A stretch of DNA of 64,000 nucleotides from Shewanella cutis (GTDB lineage: Bacteria; Pseudomonadota; Gammaproteobacteria; Enterobacterales; Shewanellaceae), in contig NZ_JACSDI010000001.1 in assembly GCF_022410515.1 (NCBI RefSeq), positions 1,116,001 to 1,180,000 of the forward strand. The letters run 5' to 3'. This document shows, one piece after another, positions 1 to 8,637 of this stretch (its first letter is position 1; every line of letters starts with the position of its first letter). The notes beneath the pieces are model-generated. The model did no database searches and had not been told where the DNA came from. It saw only the letters and a list, made by a program, of their open reading frames with translations. A program made the translations under genes and the position numbers.

Positions 1-1043
1 ATCTGACGCATTTCTTCGAGTAACAGCACCTTCGCATAACAATTAGCCCGTGCCACTAAAGCTGCTGGAGGGGATAATTCCCGATAGGTTAAGGTTTGAT
101 CTAACTCTTTTAACAATAAGGTTAATGGGCTATTTTCAAATTTAAGTAGCTCGAGTAATTGCCAATTGAGCACGTGCCCATGACTGAGCACTTGTTCAAA
201 TACGGCTTTGGCCGGAAACTCGGTGGCAATCACTGCGTCGTACACTTCTTTATCCCGACTAGAACTCGCTTCGCGGATCCAGTTTCCCCAGGTTTTATCA
301 AATAAACTCGCACTCAGGCTCAGCACGACTGAAGTGCCCAACTGATTCAACAATGCACCACTGTAGACGAGGGCTGAGTCAGTATGATGAAGCTGCGTCA
401 ACGCATTGGCGGCGATCCCGCTCACTATGCTATAACGCCAAAGTTTGCGCGTGGTCCAGAGTAACTTAGCATTACCACTAGGTAACCAATTACGCAGGCA
501 AAAATATGGAATGATGGTGCGTAGATTTTCGATTCCAATGTAATTCATCACTAATTTGATATCAGTAACACGCACATCAGAACTTTGGGGGCGGCGCGCC
601 CGAAATGCCGGACTGTTGACCATATTAGTTAAATCGCGGCATAACCAGCCCAAATTACTGATTAAAGGCCGTAGTCTTGTGGCATCGAGATTTTTCGCCA
701 GTAGCAATTCAAGTAACAGGATTTGTGATTCGTTAATATCCGATTTTGCCAGCACTAATTCAGGTGAAGCTAATTGGTGCTCAATAGCATTATTCACGGT
801 ATCAATAAGCTGCTTTGAAATCGCCTCAAATACTTCTCGAGCTTTGATTTGTTTGAGCAGACGCGACAATACCGCCTCGCGCTCCACGTCGAGTTTATTG
901 GCATCGGCTTCAAGCTCTCGGTCTAAATCATCCAATAGTGTAGGACTGGCCTTTTGCTTACCGAGGATAAGTTGCTGATAGAGCCGCTGTTCTATCTCTA
1001 AAATTTTACCGGGTCTAACGCCACCCGCTATCGAAATCGCCAC
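1..1043 (-). CDS. HDOD-domain signalling protein (partial, C-terminus beyond window edge)
   Basis: The frame is open from a GTG at 1043 to the window edge, giving about 347 residues without the C-terminus. The GTG is preceded by AGGAAAG at good spacing. The first 110 or so residues are helical and charged. After that come stretches typical of HDOD domains, the non-catalytic HD-like output domain: VTDIKLVMNYIGIENLRTII, then ALVYSGALLNQLGTSVVLSL, and ELLKFENSPLTLLLKELDQT. Such proteins occur in many copies in Shewanella and act in cytoplasmic signalling, often near c-di-GMP or chemotaxis systems; the partner of this one cannot be seen. It lies upstream of nothing recognisable inside the window. 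The family call is fairly sure, the function is not known. Confidence 0.75.
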   Translation of the reverse strand, partial: MAISIAGGVRPGKILEIEQRLYQQLILGKQKASPTLLDDLDRELEADANKLDVEREAVLSRLLKQIKAREVFEAISKQLIDTVNNAIEHQLASPELVLAKSDINESQILLLELLLAKNLDATRLRPLISNLGWLCRDLTNMVNSPAFRARRPQSSDVRVTDIKLVMNYIGIENLRTIIPYFCLRNWLPSGNAKLLWTTRKLWRYSIVSGIAANALTQLHHTDSALVYSGALLNQLGTSVVLSLSASLFDKTWGNWIREASSSRDKEVYDAVIATEFPAKAVFEQVLSHGHVLNWQLLELLKFENSPLTLLLKELDQTLTYRELSPPAALVARANCYAKVLLLEEMRQ

Positions 1044-1191
1044 TCTCTATCTTTCCTATATCGCCCTTGCCAAGTGGCGCTTAAACGCAGATATCATTAA
1101 AATCACTGTAATTTCAGCATATACGTTAAATCTTCGCAACAAGCAAACACCGCATGCAGATTTAGCAAAGTCATAGCAAATTTAGGATAAC

Positions 1192-1214
1192 AAAAAGGCC
1201 TCATTCGAGGCCTT
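1192..1214 (-). terminator. Rho-independent terminator of the S9 peptidase gene
   Basis: A perfect stem AAGGCCTC/GAGGCCTT with a four-base loop is followed on the minus strand by TTTTTG. It lies 17 bases past the stop of the peptidase gene. Confidence 0.85.
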
Positions 1215-1230
1215 AATATTGAGAGTTAAC

Positions 1231-3711
1231 TTACTTAAGCTCTTGTTCAAACAACTTGTAAATACGGCGATATTCGTCCAACCAACTCGATGGTTGGCGG
1301 AAACCGTGGGGCTCAACTGGATAAATAGCCGTTTCGAACATCGGCTTTTCCAGTTCAATTAAACGCTGCACCAGACGCACGCTATCTTGGAAGAACACGT
1401 TATCATCCATCACGCCACTCATAATAAGCAATGGCTTAGTCAGACCTTGGGCGTGCTCGATGGGCGAGCTGCGCTCATAGGCGATAGGATCAACATCTGG
1501 TGTATTCAAAATATTTGAAGTGTAAGGCGCATTGTAGTGTGCCCAATCCGCAACCGGACGCAGTGCAGCACCTGCTTGAAATAATTCAGGCTCTGTAAAC
1601 AAAGACATAAAGGTTAAGAAGCCACCGTAAGAACCGCCATAGGTACCGACACGCTTAATATCGACATTGGCATTTTGGCCCATCCACGTCACACCATCTT
1701 TTAAGTCTTCGACTTCAGGATGCCCCATATTGCGATAAATCGCCGTGCGCCAATCGCGGCCATAGCCTTTAGAACCACGGTAATCCATATCCATCACCAC
1801 ATAACCTTGTTGAGTCAATAGGTTGTGGAACATAAACTCACGGAAGTAGCCACTAAAGCCATAATCGGCATTTTGTAAGTAACCGGCACCATGGTTAAAG
1901 ATAACCGCGGGATATTTTTCGGCGCGGGATTTGTCATAACCCTGCGGCAAATAAACACGCGCATAAATCTGACCGGCACCATGGTTTGAAGGTACAGCGA
2001 TCACTTCGGGCGCCTGCCATGGATATTGCTTAAAGGCATCGCTGGTATAGGAAGTCAGTTGTTTTAACTCACCGCCAATCGGCTGAATATAAAGTTCATT
2101 CGGTTGCGTGCGACGAGAAGCATTCAGCAGCAATTTAGCGCCATCAGGGCTCAAGCTGTAATCTAAATTACCGTCCCATTGGGTGAGTTGTTCGTTCTTG
2201 CCAGAGGTGAGATTCACGCGGTGAACATTATAAATCCCCGGACGGCTCTGGTTTGCTTTGTAGTAAATATAATTAGCATCAGGCGATAAAGTGATATCAC
2301 TCACCACAAACTGACCTTGAGTCAAAGCGCGGGGCTTTTCGCCACTGGCTTTAAGATAAAGCTGGGAATAGCCTGTTTCTTCAGAGAGATAGTACAGACT
2401 GTCCGTACCGGGTAACCAACCAAATTGGTTATAGTCGTAGTTCACCCAAGCATCATCATGCAGGCGATGCTCGGTGATAAACTTGCCCTTTGCCAGATCG
2501 ACACTGGCAATCCAGCGATCTTTGTTATCGGTCGCTTCGACCATCACCGCCAATTTGTTCTCAGACTCATGCCATTGAATCGCGCTTTGAGTCCAGCCCC
2601 AATCCTGCATCAGCTGGATTTTACGTGGAGCCTTAGTACTTTGATATGACTCACCTTTTGCTTTAGCGTTTTCACTCTTAACCTTAGCTAAAACGTCTTC
2701 ATCGAAGCCGGTTAAGCCTTCGATAGTCACATCGATCTGTTTATGCGTATTTAAATCGAGCACCACAAAACGTTGGCCTGGTGGTGTATCTTCAGCTACA
2801 CGGGCACGCACGGGCACAGGGTCGATATAGCCTTCGCTACCGAGGTAGTTTGGCATGATGTCGTGCTCACTGCTTCCGGTGTAATTCTTATCGGTTAAAG
2901 CGACAAACACATAGCGACCATCTGGCGATACGCTAATCTCCGACACGACTTCGGCATCCCCTAAATACCAAGTACTGGCAGCAAGGGTTGGGTCGCTCTT
3001 TTGTAGATCATTCTTAAACTGTTCTTTGGCTTTAGCATTTTCTTGCTGCAACGCCACATACTGGATGAGTCGGTGTTGTTGCTTGGCTAAATAACTGCTT
3101 GGATCTTTAACGCCTTCGGGCGCTTTAGCCATTTTAATTTCTGCCAACTGCTCCACTAATCCACTGTCTTGGTGGATTTGGAAAACATTATCCCCTTGCC
3201 AATAGGCGATATCGCCATTGTTAAGGTAACGCAGACCACTGATGGCGTTGCGCTGACGAGTAAGCTGGGTAATTTTGCCCGAGCTTAAATGCTTTACAAA
3301 AATGTTTCCTTGGTAGAGATAAGCCTTGTTGGTCTTAGTGGTATCTAATACACCAAACTGTTGATCGGCGGCGTGTAATTTATCGATAGCCAGTTCAACG
3401 GCGCGGCTGTCATTAATCCCCTGCTGATAGTAATTCCGTAGTGCTGATGCACTGGGTTGGCGAGCGAAAAACACACTTTGGCTGTCATCGCTCCAGTAAG
3501 CTTCCTTGGCGAAAATCCCCATCCAATCGGGGTTGGCCATGATTTGGTTCAAGGTAAGTTGTTGTGAAACTTGGGGAGGTTGAGCCAAAGGGACTTGATA
3601 AGCCGTTAGAGTCGCAGCGGGAGTCGCCGTTTCAGTTGAGGTGGCGGCGCAACTCGTTAATACCGCAATGGCTAACGCACTTAAACCCAAATGTCGCATT
3701 ACGCTGTTCAT
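1231..3711 (-). CDS. S9-family (prolyl oligopeptidase/DPP-IV-like) peptidase, predicted lipoprotein
   Basis: The 826-residue product has a signal peptide ending in the lipobox LTSC (Cys about 21), so it is predicted to be a lipoprotein facing the periplasm. Residues of about 60-560 have the WD/propeller-like repeats of the S9 N-terminal domain, with several SPDG motifs. The C-terminal alpha/beta hydrolase domain contains the nucleophile elbow GGSYGG (Ser near residue 690), an Asp in SGVMDDN (near 770) and a His in EPHGF (near 802), a complete Ser-Asp-His triad. These enzymes cut short peptides, often after proline or with dipeptidyl specificity; the exact specificity cannot be read here. The start has an AAGGAAGG-type ribosome site. 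It is a single gene with its own terminator. Confidence 0.88.
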   Translation of the reverse strand: MNSVMRHLGLSALAIAVLTSCAATSTETATPAATLTAYQVPLAQPPQVSQQLTLNQIMANPDWMGIFAKEAYWSDDSQSVFFARQPSASALRNYYQQGINDSRAVELAIDKLHAADQQFGVLDTTKTNKAYLYQGNIFVKHLSSGKITQLTRQRNAISGLRYLNNGDIAYWQGDNVFQIHQDSGLVEQLAEIKMAKAPEGVKDPSSYLAKQQHRLIQYVALQQENAKAKEQFKNDLQKSDPTLAASTWYLGDAEVVSEISVSPDGRYVFVALTDKNYTGSSEHDIMPNYLGSEGYIDPVPVRARVAEDTPPGQRFVVLDLNTHKQIDVTIEGLTGFDEDVLAKVKSENAKAKGESYQSTKAPRKIQLMQDWGWTQSAIQWHESENKLAVMVEATDNKDRWIASVDLAKGKFITEHRLHDDAWVNYDYNQFGWLPGTDSLYYLSEETGYSQLYLKASGEKPRALTQGQFVVSDITLSPDANYIYYKANQSRPGIYNVHRVNLTSGKNEQLTQWDGNLDYSLSPDGAKLLLNASRRTQPNELYIQPIGGELKQLTSYTSDAFKQYPWQAPEVIAVPSNHGAGQIYARVYLPQGYDKSRAEKYPAVIFNHGAGYLQNADYGFSGYFREFMFHNLLTQQGYVVMDMDYRGSKGYGRDWRTAIYRNMGHPEVEDLKDGVTWMGQNANVDIKRVGTYGGSYGGFLTFMSLFTEPELFQAGAALRPVADWAHYNAPYTSNILNTPDVDPIAYERSSPIEHAQGLTKPLLIMSGVMDDNVFFQDSVRLVQRLIELEKPMFETAIYPVEPHGFRQPSSWLDEYRRIYKLFEQELK

Positions 3712-3883
3712 TAATCCTTCCTTTTATTGTTATCGCAACCGCACGAGTACAAGGGCTCCCCTGTAGACTCGCAGACGGGCGTTGTTTTGCGGCAGTTATA
3801 TCACAGTTAGGCGACATATTTGCTTAAAAGGAGGAGAAATCTTGTAACAAAGATTAGAGCTGAATTGCTCTTTTGGATTCAAT

Positions 3884-4459
3884 CTAAGTCGATTGGGATA
3901 AAAAGTTCGCTAATAATTCATGACCTTGCTCAGTCAAAATCGACTCAGGGTGAAATTGCACACCAAAGAGCGGCAACTGCTTATGACTCATGGCCATGAT
4001 TTCGAGCCCATGGGTCGGATCGTCAAACCAAGCGTCCAGCACAAAATCGTCAGGTACAGTATCGACAAGCAGCGAATGGTAACGGGTAACGGTTAATGGC
4101 TGATTTAACCCTTTAAACAGACGCTCGCCCGTATGGCTAATCGCACTGACTTTGCCATGCATCACACGCTGCGCTCGCACCACTTTAGCACCAAAAACCT
4201 GCGCCATAGCTTGATGCCCCAAACACACACCTAAAATCGGTAAACGCGTGGCGAAATGTTCAATGGCCGCAAGAGAAATACCCGCTTCATTGGGCGAGCA
4301 AGGGCCTGGAGAGATGACTAAATGACTCGGCGCTAACGCTTCGATCTCCTCAAGGCTGATTTCATCATTGCGTTTAACCACAATCTCTTGTCCTAACTGC
4401 TGAAAATACTGCACTAGGTTAAAGGTAAAAGAGTCGTAATTGTCGATCATCAGCAACAT
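3884..4459 (-). CDS. pabA: Aminodeoxychorismate/anthranilate synthase glutamine amidotransferase subunit
   Basis: This 191-residue class I glutamine amidotransferase has the oxyanion and nucleophile motifs [12 protein letters not shown] and GVCLGHQ (Cys79) and the FHPES motif (His170, Glu172), so its triad is complete. It supplies ammonia from glutamine to the PabB component for p-aminobenzoate and folate synthesis, and in many proteobacteria the same protein may also serve anthranilate synthase. It stands alone, not beside trpE, which favours pabA over trpG. The length is normal for the family. No clear terminator follows it. Confidence 0.85.
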   Translation of the reverse strand: MLLMIDNYDSFTFNLVQYFQQLGQEIVVKRNDEISLEEIEALAPSHLVISPGPCSPNEAGISLAAIEHFATRLPILGVCLGHQAMAQVFGAKVVRAQRVMHGKVSAISHTGERLFKGLNQPLTVTRYHSLLVDTVPDDFVLDAWFDDPTHGLEIMAMSHKQLPLFGVQFHPESILTEQGHELLANFLSQST

Positions 4460-4560
4460 ACAAAATCCATGGGCCCAAAGGGTAGGTCAGTGCAATTCAG
4501 GATGAAATGCGGCGCAAATGCTACCACAGCACTTGCTTGTGATTAAGCATTAAAAAAACA

Positions 4561-4586
4561 AAAAGCCAGTCGATTGACTGGCTTTT
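4561..4586 (-). terminator. Rho-independent terminator of sspAB
   Basis: The stem AGCCAGTC/GACTGGCT has a GATT loop, is flanked by A/T tracts and runs into TTTTTGTTTTTTT on the minus strand, 28 bases past the sspB stop. Confidence 0.88.
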
Positions 4587-4613
4587 GATAGTATCGAACA
4601 GAGCTCAAATAAC

Positions 4614-5051
4614 TTATTTGACTAAGGTTAAATGGCTACGACGCTTTGGAGGCTCGTCCTTGGGATCAGTTGGCTTCTCGGCAGTCTCGATAACAGACAA
4701 GGCCGATTCCGCTTCCTCTTCCACTAAGTACGCATCTTCAATGTCGAAGACAGTTCCTGCCCCATTTTCACGGGCGTAAATGGCCACTATCGAGGCCATT
4801 GGCAATAATACCTGCTGGGGTACACCACCAAAACGCGCATTGAACTCAACAAATTCATTACTAATTTGCAAATTGCCCACTGCGCTGGCCGCGATATTTA
4901 ATACGATCTGGCCATCCTTCACGTACTGCTGTGGAACTTGAGTACCTTTGACAAAGGCATCAACGACAACGTGAGGCGTTAATTGGTTGTCCATCAACCA
5001 ATCGTAGTAAGCCCTGAGTAAATAAGGACGATTTGGAGTCAACGCTTTCAT
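4614..5051 (-). CDS. sspB: SspB, ClpXP adaptor for ssrA-tagged proteins
   Basis: The 145-residue protein starts with the conserved SspB fold (RPYLLRAYYDWLMDNQLTPH, then VVDAFVKGTQVP) that binds the ssrA degradation tag of trans-translated proteins. A flexible acidic linker follows, and the extreme C-terminus RRSHLTLVK resembles the ClpX-binding module of the E. coli protein. It delivers tagged substrates to ClpXP in the cytoplasm. The start codon overlaps the sspA stop (TAATG), so the two are translationally coupled, as in the usual sspA-sspB operon. Confidence 0.95.
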   Translation of the reverse strand: MKALTPNRPYLLRAYYDWLMDNQLTPHVVVDAFVKGTQVPQQYVKDGQIVLNIAASAVGNLQISNEFVEFNARFGGVPQQVLLPMASIVAIYARENGAGTVFDIEDAYLVEEEAESALSVIETAEKPTDPKDEPPKRRSHLTLVK

Positions 5052-5680
5052 TACATTCCCATGCGCATTTCGCGTTCAGCTTCAGTCAACGAAGCTTTAA
5101 ATGATTCACGTTCGAAAATACGTGTCATGTAGGCTTTGATGTCTTTCGCTACACGGCTGTCTAACTCGATACCTAATACAGGTAAACGCCATAATAGTGG
5201 GCCGAGGTAACAATCCGCTAAACCGAATTCTTCGCTCATAAAGTACGGCATTTCACCAAATACAGGCGCGATTGACAGTAAGCTTTCAGTCAGTTCTTTA
5301 CGGGCGGCTTCAACGCGGTCACCTTTACGAATACGCGCAACCAGTGAATACCAATCAGTATCAATGCGATGCATCATCAAACGGCTTTGACCGCGAGATA
5401 CTGGGTAAACAGGCATCAGCGGTGGATGAGGGAAACGCTCATCCAAGTATTCCATAATGATGCGTGACTCATAAAGTACGAGCTCACGATCTAATAAGGT
5501 AGGCACTGAGTTATAGGGATTTACTTCGAGTAAATCCTCAGGCATTTCATTTGGGTCGACCTGTAAAACATCAACAGTAACCCCTTTCTCAGCTAACACG
5601 ATACGGACTTGATGGCTATAAAGATCATCAGCACCTGAAAACAGTGTCATGACAGAGCGTTTGTTGGCAGCAACAGCCAT
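5051..5680 (-). CDS. sspA: Stringent starvation protein A, RNA-polymerase-associated
   Basis: The 209-residue product has the GST-like fold of SspA: an N-terminal thioredoxin-like half (MTLFSGADDLYSHQVRIVLAEKG, VPTLLDRELVLYESRIIMEYLDERFPHPPL) and a helical C-terminal half. It is known to bind sigma70 RNA polymerase as a transcription factor in stationary phase and acid stress; it has no glutathione transferase activity. A GGAGGG ribosome site precedes the ATG. It follows the petABC terminator by about 20 bases and forms an operon with sspB. Confidence 0.95.
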   Translation of the reverse strand: MAVAANKRSVMTLFSGADDLYSHQVRIVLAEKGVTVDVLQVDPNEMPEDLLEVNPYNSVPTLLDRELVLYESRIIMEYLDERFPHPPLMPVYPVSRGQSRLMMHRIDTDWYSLVARIRKGDRVEAARKELTESLLSIAPVFGEMPYFMSEEFGLADCYLGPLLWRLPVLGIELDSRVAKDIKAYMTRIFERESFKASLTEAEREMRMGM

Positions 5681-5700
5681 TGATACCCTCCAGAGTCGAA

Positions 5701-5740
5701 ATAAAACAAAAGTAAACGAGGGGCAAAGCCCCCCGTTTAC
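5701..5740 (-). terminator. Rho-independent terminator of petABC
   Basis: The long stem GTAAACG...CGTTTAC with GC-rich core GGGGC/GCCCC is followed on the minus strand by TTTTGTTTTATTT. It lies between petC and sspA; because sspA starts just beyond, its promoter may overlap the hairpin. Confidence 0.85.
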
Positions 5741-5776
5741 ACTATGCGGATACTATATTTTACCCGTTATTGGTGC

Positions 5777-6472
5777 CTAGTGTACATCTTTCCAGTACTC
5801 TTTCTTCAAGAGGTAGGCCACAATAAAGAAGATAAACAAGAATCCGAGCACCCACCAACCTAAAGCTTGACGCTCTAACTTAACGGGTTCTGCCGAATAG
5901 ACTAAGAAGCCCGTGATATCACGAACTGCTTGGTCGTACTCTTCTGCATTTAACTTACCACCAGAGACCACAATAGTGCCATCTTCTTGCTTAACAGGTG
6001 TGCCTTGCAGTTCTTCAAGAACGTGTGGCATACCCACAGATGGGAATACAGTATTGTTTACGCCGAATGGACGGCTTGGGTCTTTGTAGAAGCCTTTTAG
6101 GTATGAATACACCCAATCTTCGCCACGAACACGTGCGACTAAGGTTAAGTCTGGTGGTGTTGCACCAAACCACTTAGCCGCATCTTTTGGTGGGATTGCG
6201 TTTTGCATCAATTCACCAATTTTTGCATCGGTGAACATATACTTGCTACGCATATCATCGGCAGAAATACCGAGATCATTCGCCACTCGCTCATAGCGTT
6301 GATACTGCGTGCTATGACAACCAGAACAATAGTGTTGGAACATATCCAAACCACGTTCTAAAGAAGCCTTATCATGCAGATCAACATTGGCATCTTCCAA
6401 ATGGACATGTCCGCCAGCAGCAATTGCCAAGGTCGGCAACAAGGCAACTAATGCAATGAATAATTTTTTCAT
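5777..6472 (-). CDS. petC: Cytochrome c1 subunit of the bc1 complex
   Basis: The 231-residue product has an N-terminal signal peptide (ending near AIAAG), one covalent haem site CSGCHS (Cys49, Cys52, His53), a downstream GMPHV segment that probably carries the axial Met ligand, and a C-terminal membrane anchor (WWVLGFLFIFFIVAYLL) followed by a short basic tail. It accepts electrons from the Rieske centre and passes them to soluble cytochromes c. The start overlaps the petB stop by one base, so expression is coupled. Confidence 0.96.
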   Translation of the reverse strand: MKKLFIALVALLPTLAIAAGGHVHLEDANVDLHDKASLERGLDMFQHYCSGCHSTQYQRYERVANDLGISADDMRSKYMFTDAKIGELMQNAIPPKDAAKWFGATPPDLTLVARVRGEDWVYSYLKGFYKDPSRPFGVNNTVFPSVGMPHVLEELQGTPVKQEDGTIVVSGGKLNAEEYDQAVRDITGFLVYSAEPVKLERQALGWWVLGFLFIFFIVAYLLKKEYWKDVH

Positions 6473-7686
6473 TAGTGTGTCAACCTCGCTGGAACAGGTT
6501 TAGTTTTCTCATTTTTGCTGTATACCCACAGCGCCACAAAGAAACCAAAGTAAGTGAAAGTAAATACCTGCGCAACTATCGTCAGTGTTGGTGAAGCAGG
6601 AACGACACCTAAGTAACCTAACACAATGAAAGACACTGCAAATTGAGCAATATTTAACTTATGCAGCGTACTACGGTAACGAACTGACTTCACTTTACAG
6701 CGATCGAGCCAAGGCAACACAAACAGTACGCCAATCGACAGCCCCATCATAATTACGCCACCCAATTTATCCGGAACAGCACGTAAGATGGCGTAGAAAG
6801 GAGTGAAGTACCATACTGGCGCAATATGCTCTGGTGTCTTCATTGGGTTAGCCGCTTCAAAGTTTGGCTTCTCAAGGAAGTAACCACCGCCTTCAGGGAT
6901 GAAGAACAGTACGTAACAGAACACAATCAGGAAGCCCGCAACGCCCATAATATCTTTAACGGTGTAATATGGGTGGAATGGAATGCCATCAACTGGCCAA
7001 CCATTTTCGTCTTTGTTCTTCTTGATTTCGATACCGTCTGGGTTGTTTGAACCCACTTCGTGCAGAGCAATTAAGTGTAAGAACACTAATACCACTAACA
7101 CTAATGGCAATGCGATAACATGCAATGCAAAGAAACGGTTCAGCGTTGCGCCAGAGATCACGTAGTCACCACGGATCCACAGGGTTAAGTCATCACCAAT
7201 AACAGGGATTGCACCGAACAGAGAAATAATTACCTGTGCGCCCCAGTAAGACATTTGTCCCCATGGCAGCAAGTAGCCCATAAAGGCTTCAGCCATCAGT
7301 ACGAGGAAAATCAACATACCGAATAACCACAGCAGTTCTCTAGGCTTTTGATATGAACCGTAAATCAGACCACGGAACATATGTAAGTAGATCACCACGA
7401 AGAAAGCAGAAGCGCCGGTGGAGTGCATATAACGCAACAACCAGCCGTACTCTACGTCACGCATGATGTATTCAACAGAAGCAAAAGCGCCTTCTGCTGT
7501 TGGTACATAGTTCATGGTTAGCCAAATACCTGTCAGCAATTGGTTAACCAATACCAACATTGCTAGCGAACCGAAAAAGTACCAAAAGTTAAAGTTAGTT
7601 GGCGTAGCATACTGACCCACGTGACGGTTATAAGTCGCCGTCATTGGGATGCGAGCATCGATCCAATTAATTAAATTCTTAACCAT
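6472..7686 (-). CDS. petB: Cytochrome b subunit of the bc1 complex
   Basis: This 404-residue integral membrane protein contains the usual eight or so helices and the cytochrome b signatures: GWLLRYMHSTGAS, MGYLLPWGQMSYWGA and an RFFALHVIALPL helix. It holds two b haems and the quinol oxidation (Qo) and reduction (Qi) sites. The Qo-site loop reads PVWY at 6808-6819 rather than the mitochondrial PEWY; a non-acidic residue there is known in beta/gamma proteobacteria. It lies between petA and petC with single-base overlaps at both ends. Confidence 0.97.
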   Translation of the reverse strand: MVKNLINWIDARIPMTATYNRHVGQYATPTNFNFWYFFGSLAMLVLVNQLLTGIWLTMNYVPTAEGAFASVEYIMRDVEYGWLLRYMHSTGASAFFVVIYLHMFRGLIYGSYQKPRELLWLFGMLIFLVLMAEAFMGYLLPWGQMSYWGAQVIISLFGAIPVIGDDLTLWIRGDYVISGATLNRFFALHVIALPLVLVVLVFLHLIALHEVGSNNPDGIEIKKNKDENGWPVDGIPFHPYYTVKDIMGVAGFLIVFCYVLFFIPEGGGYFLEKPNFEAANPMKTPEHIAPVWYFTPFYAILRAVPDKLGGVIMMGLSIGVLFVLPWLDRCKVKSVRYRSTLHKLNIAQFAVSFIVLGYLGVVPASPTLTIVAQVFTFTYFGFFVALWVYSKNEKTKPVPARLTH

Positions 7687-8276
7687 TACGCCACTCCTTT
7701 ATCTACACCGATGATAACGGTGCCATCATCAACATATTGATGTGGAGGGATAACTAGGTTCAATGGAGCTGGAACGCCTTGGAACACGCGGCCCGCCATA
7801 TCGAACTTAGAACCATGACATGGGCAGAAGAAACCAGAAGTCACACCTTGAACTTGCTCAGCAAATGAATCTGGCAAATAAGTGGGTGAACATCCTAGGT
7901 GGGTACAAATACCGACGGCAATAAAATACTCTGGCTTAATTGAGCGCAGAGGATTAGTTGCATATTCAGGCTGCTGCATTTCAGCAGAAGCTGGATCTCT
8001 TAATTGAGCATCGTGTGTTGGCAGTTCATTGATCACGGCTTCAGTGCGACGAACAACCCATACAGGTTTTCCTCGCCACTCAACACGGATCAGCTGACCT
8101 GGCTCTACTTTACTGATATTTACTTCGACCGGTGCACCTGCAGCTTTCGCCTTGGCACTCGGATTCCACGACTTGATGAAAGGAACCGCTACAGCGACGG
8201 CACCAGCACCACCTACTACGGCGGTTGCGGCTGTCAGGAATCTGCGACGTCCGGTATCGACTGGCGCATTGCTCAT
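7686..8276 (-). CDS. petA: Ubiquinol-cytochrome c reductase Rieske iron-sulfur subunit
   Basis: The 196-residue product begins with a twin-arginine region (RRRFLTAATAVVGG) and an uncleaved membrane anchor. The Rieske [2Fe-2S] ligands are in CTHLGC (Cys124, His126) and CPCHGS (Cys151, His154), with the disulfide cysteines 129 and 153 also present. It oxidises quinol at the Qo site and delivers electrons to cytochrome c1. It is the first gene of petABC, with a GGGAGATAAG ribosome site and a leader of about 90 bases if the promoter at 8376 is used. Confidence 0.97.
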   Translation of the reverse strand: MSNAPVDTGRRRFLTAATAVVGGAGAVAVAVPFIKSWNPSAKAKAAGAPVEVNISKVEPGQLIRVEWRGKPVWVVRRTEAVINELPTHDAQLRDPASAEMQQPEYATNPLRSIKPEYFIAVGICTHLGCSPTYLPDSFAEQVQGVTSGFFCPCHGSKFDMAGRVFQGVPAPLNLVIPPHQYVDDGTVIIGVDKGVA

Positions 8277-8375
8277 CCACTTATCTCCCAGAGGGTGTTG
8301 GAATTTTTATATTTCAAAGACTTTTTGCCCTTTAGTTATCACCATGGACAAAAATCGAAGTTTGAAGCGGGGCTC

Positions 8376-8381
8376 ATTATA
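8376..8381 (-). promoter_or_regulatory. Candidate -10 element of the petABC promoter
   Basis: A perfect TATAAT on the minus strand lies 99-104 bases before the petA start. No good TTGACA-like -35 is seen 16-18 bases upstream (only TGATCT-like), so an activator may be needed or the match may be chance. Confidence 0.35.
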
Positions 8382-8591
8382 GCTAAAAATTAGAAGCAGA
8401 TCATAGTGAAAACACGCAAGTAAGTTAGGGAGATTGCGTGTTTTTTAAGAAGTGGATAAAAAAAGCACAGCTATTAAGCAATTTTATCTGTTTTGGGAGC
8501 ATATTGACGGTCAGATACGCATAAACCATGTATTGCTAATATAAGTTTAGCGTTAACTTTGTCACTTGCTGTTTTTTTGTTTGGATAAAAA

Positions 8592-8618
8592 AATGGGTTC
8601 CTATTATAGGAACCCATT
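8592..8618 (-). terminator. Rho-independent terminator of the hfq-hflXKC region
   Basis: A perfect stem AATGGGTTCC/GGAACCCATT with a seven-base loop is followed on the minus strand by TTTTT. It is 20 bases past the hflC stop. Confidence 0.9.
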
Positions 8619-8637
8619 CTGAGCGATTTCGAGTCGC

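Larger units (their letters stand above)
8277..8637. other. Gene-free 361-bp stretch between petA and hflC
   Basis: No credible ORF. It holds the hflC terminator (8592-8618), the candidate petABC -10 (8376-8381), and an 11-bp perfect inverted repeat (8409-8419 with 8434-8444) followed on the plus strand by a T-tract, which no annotated plus-strand gene explains. Confidence 0.6.

Noticed and set aside
556..978. 140-codon plus-strand ORF at the left edge
   Set aside because: It lies antisense to the HDOD gene, is Ser/Arg-rich as shadow frames are, and has no ribosome site.
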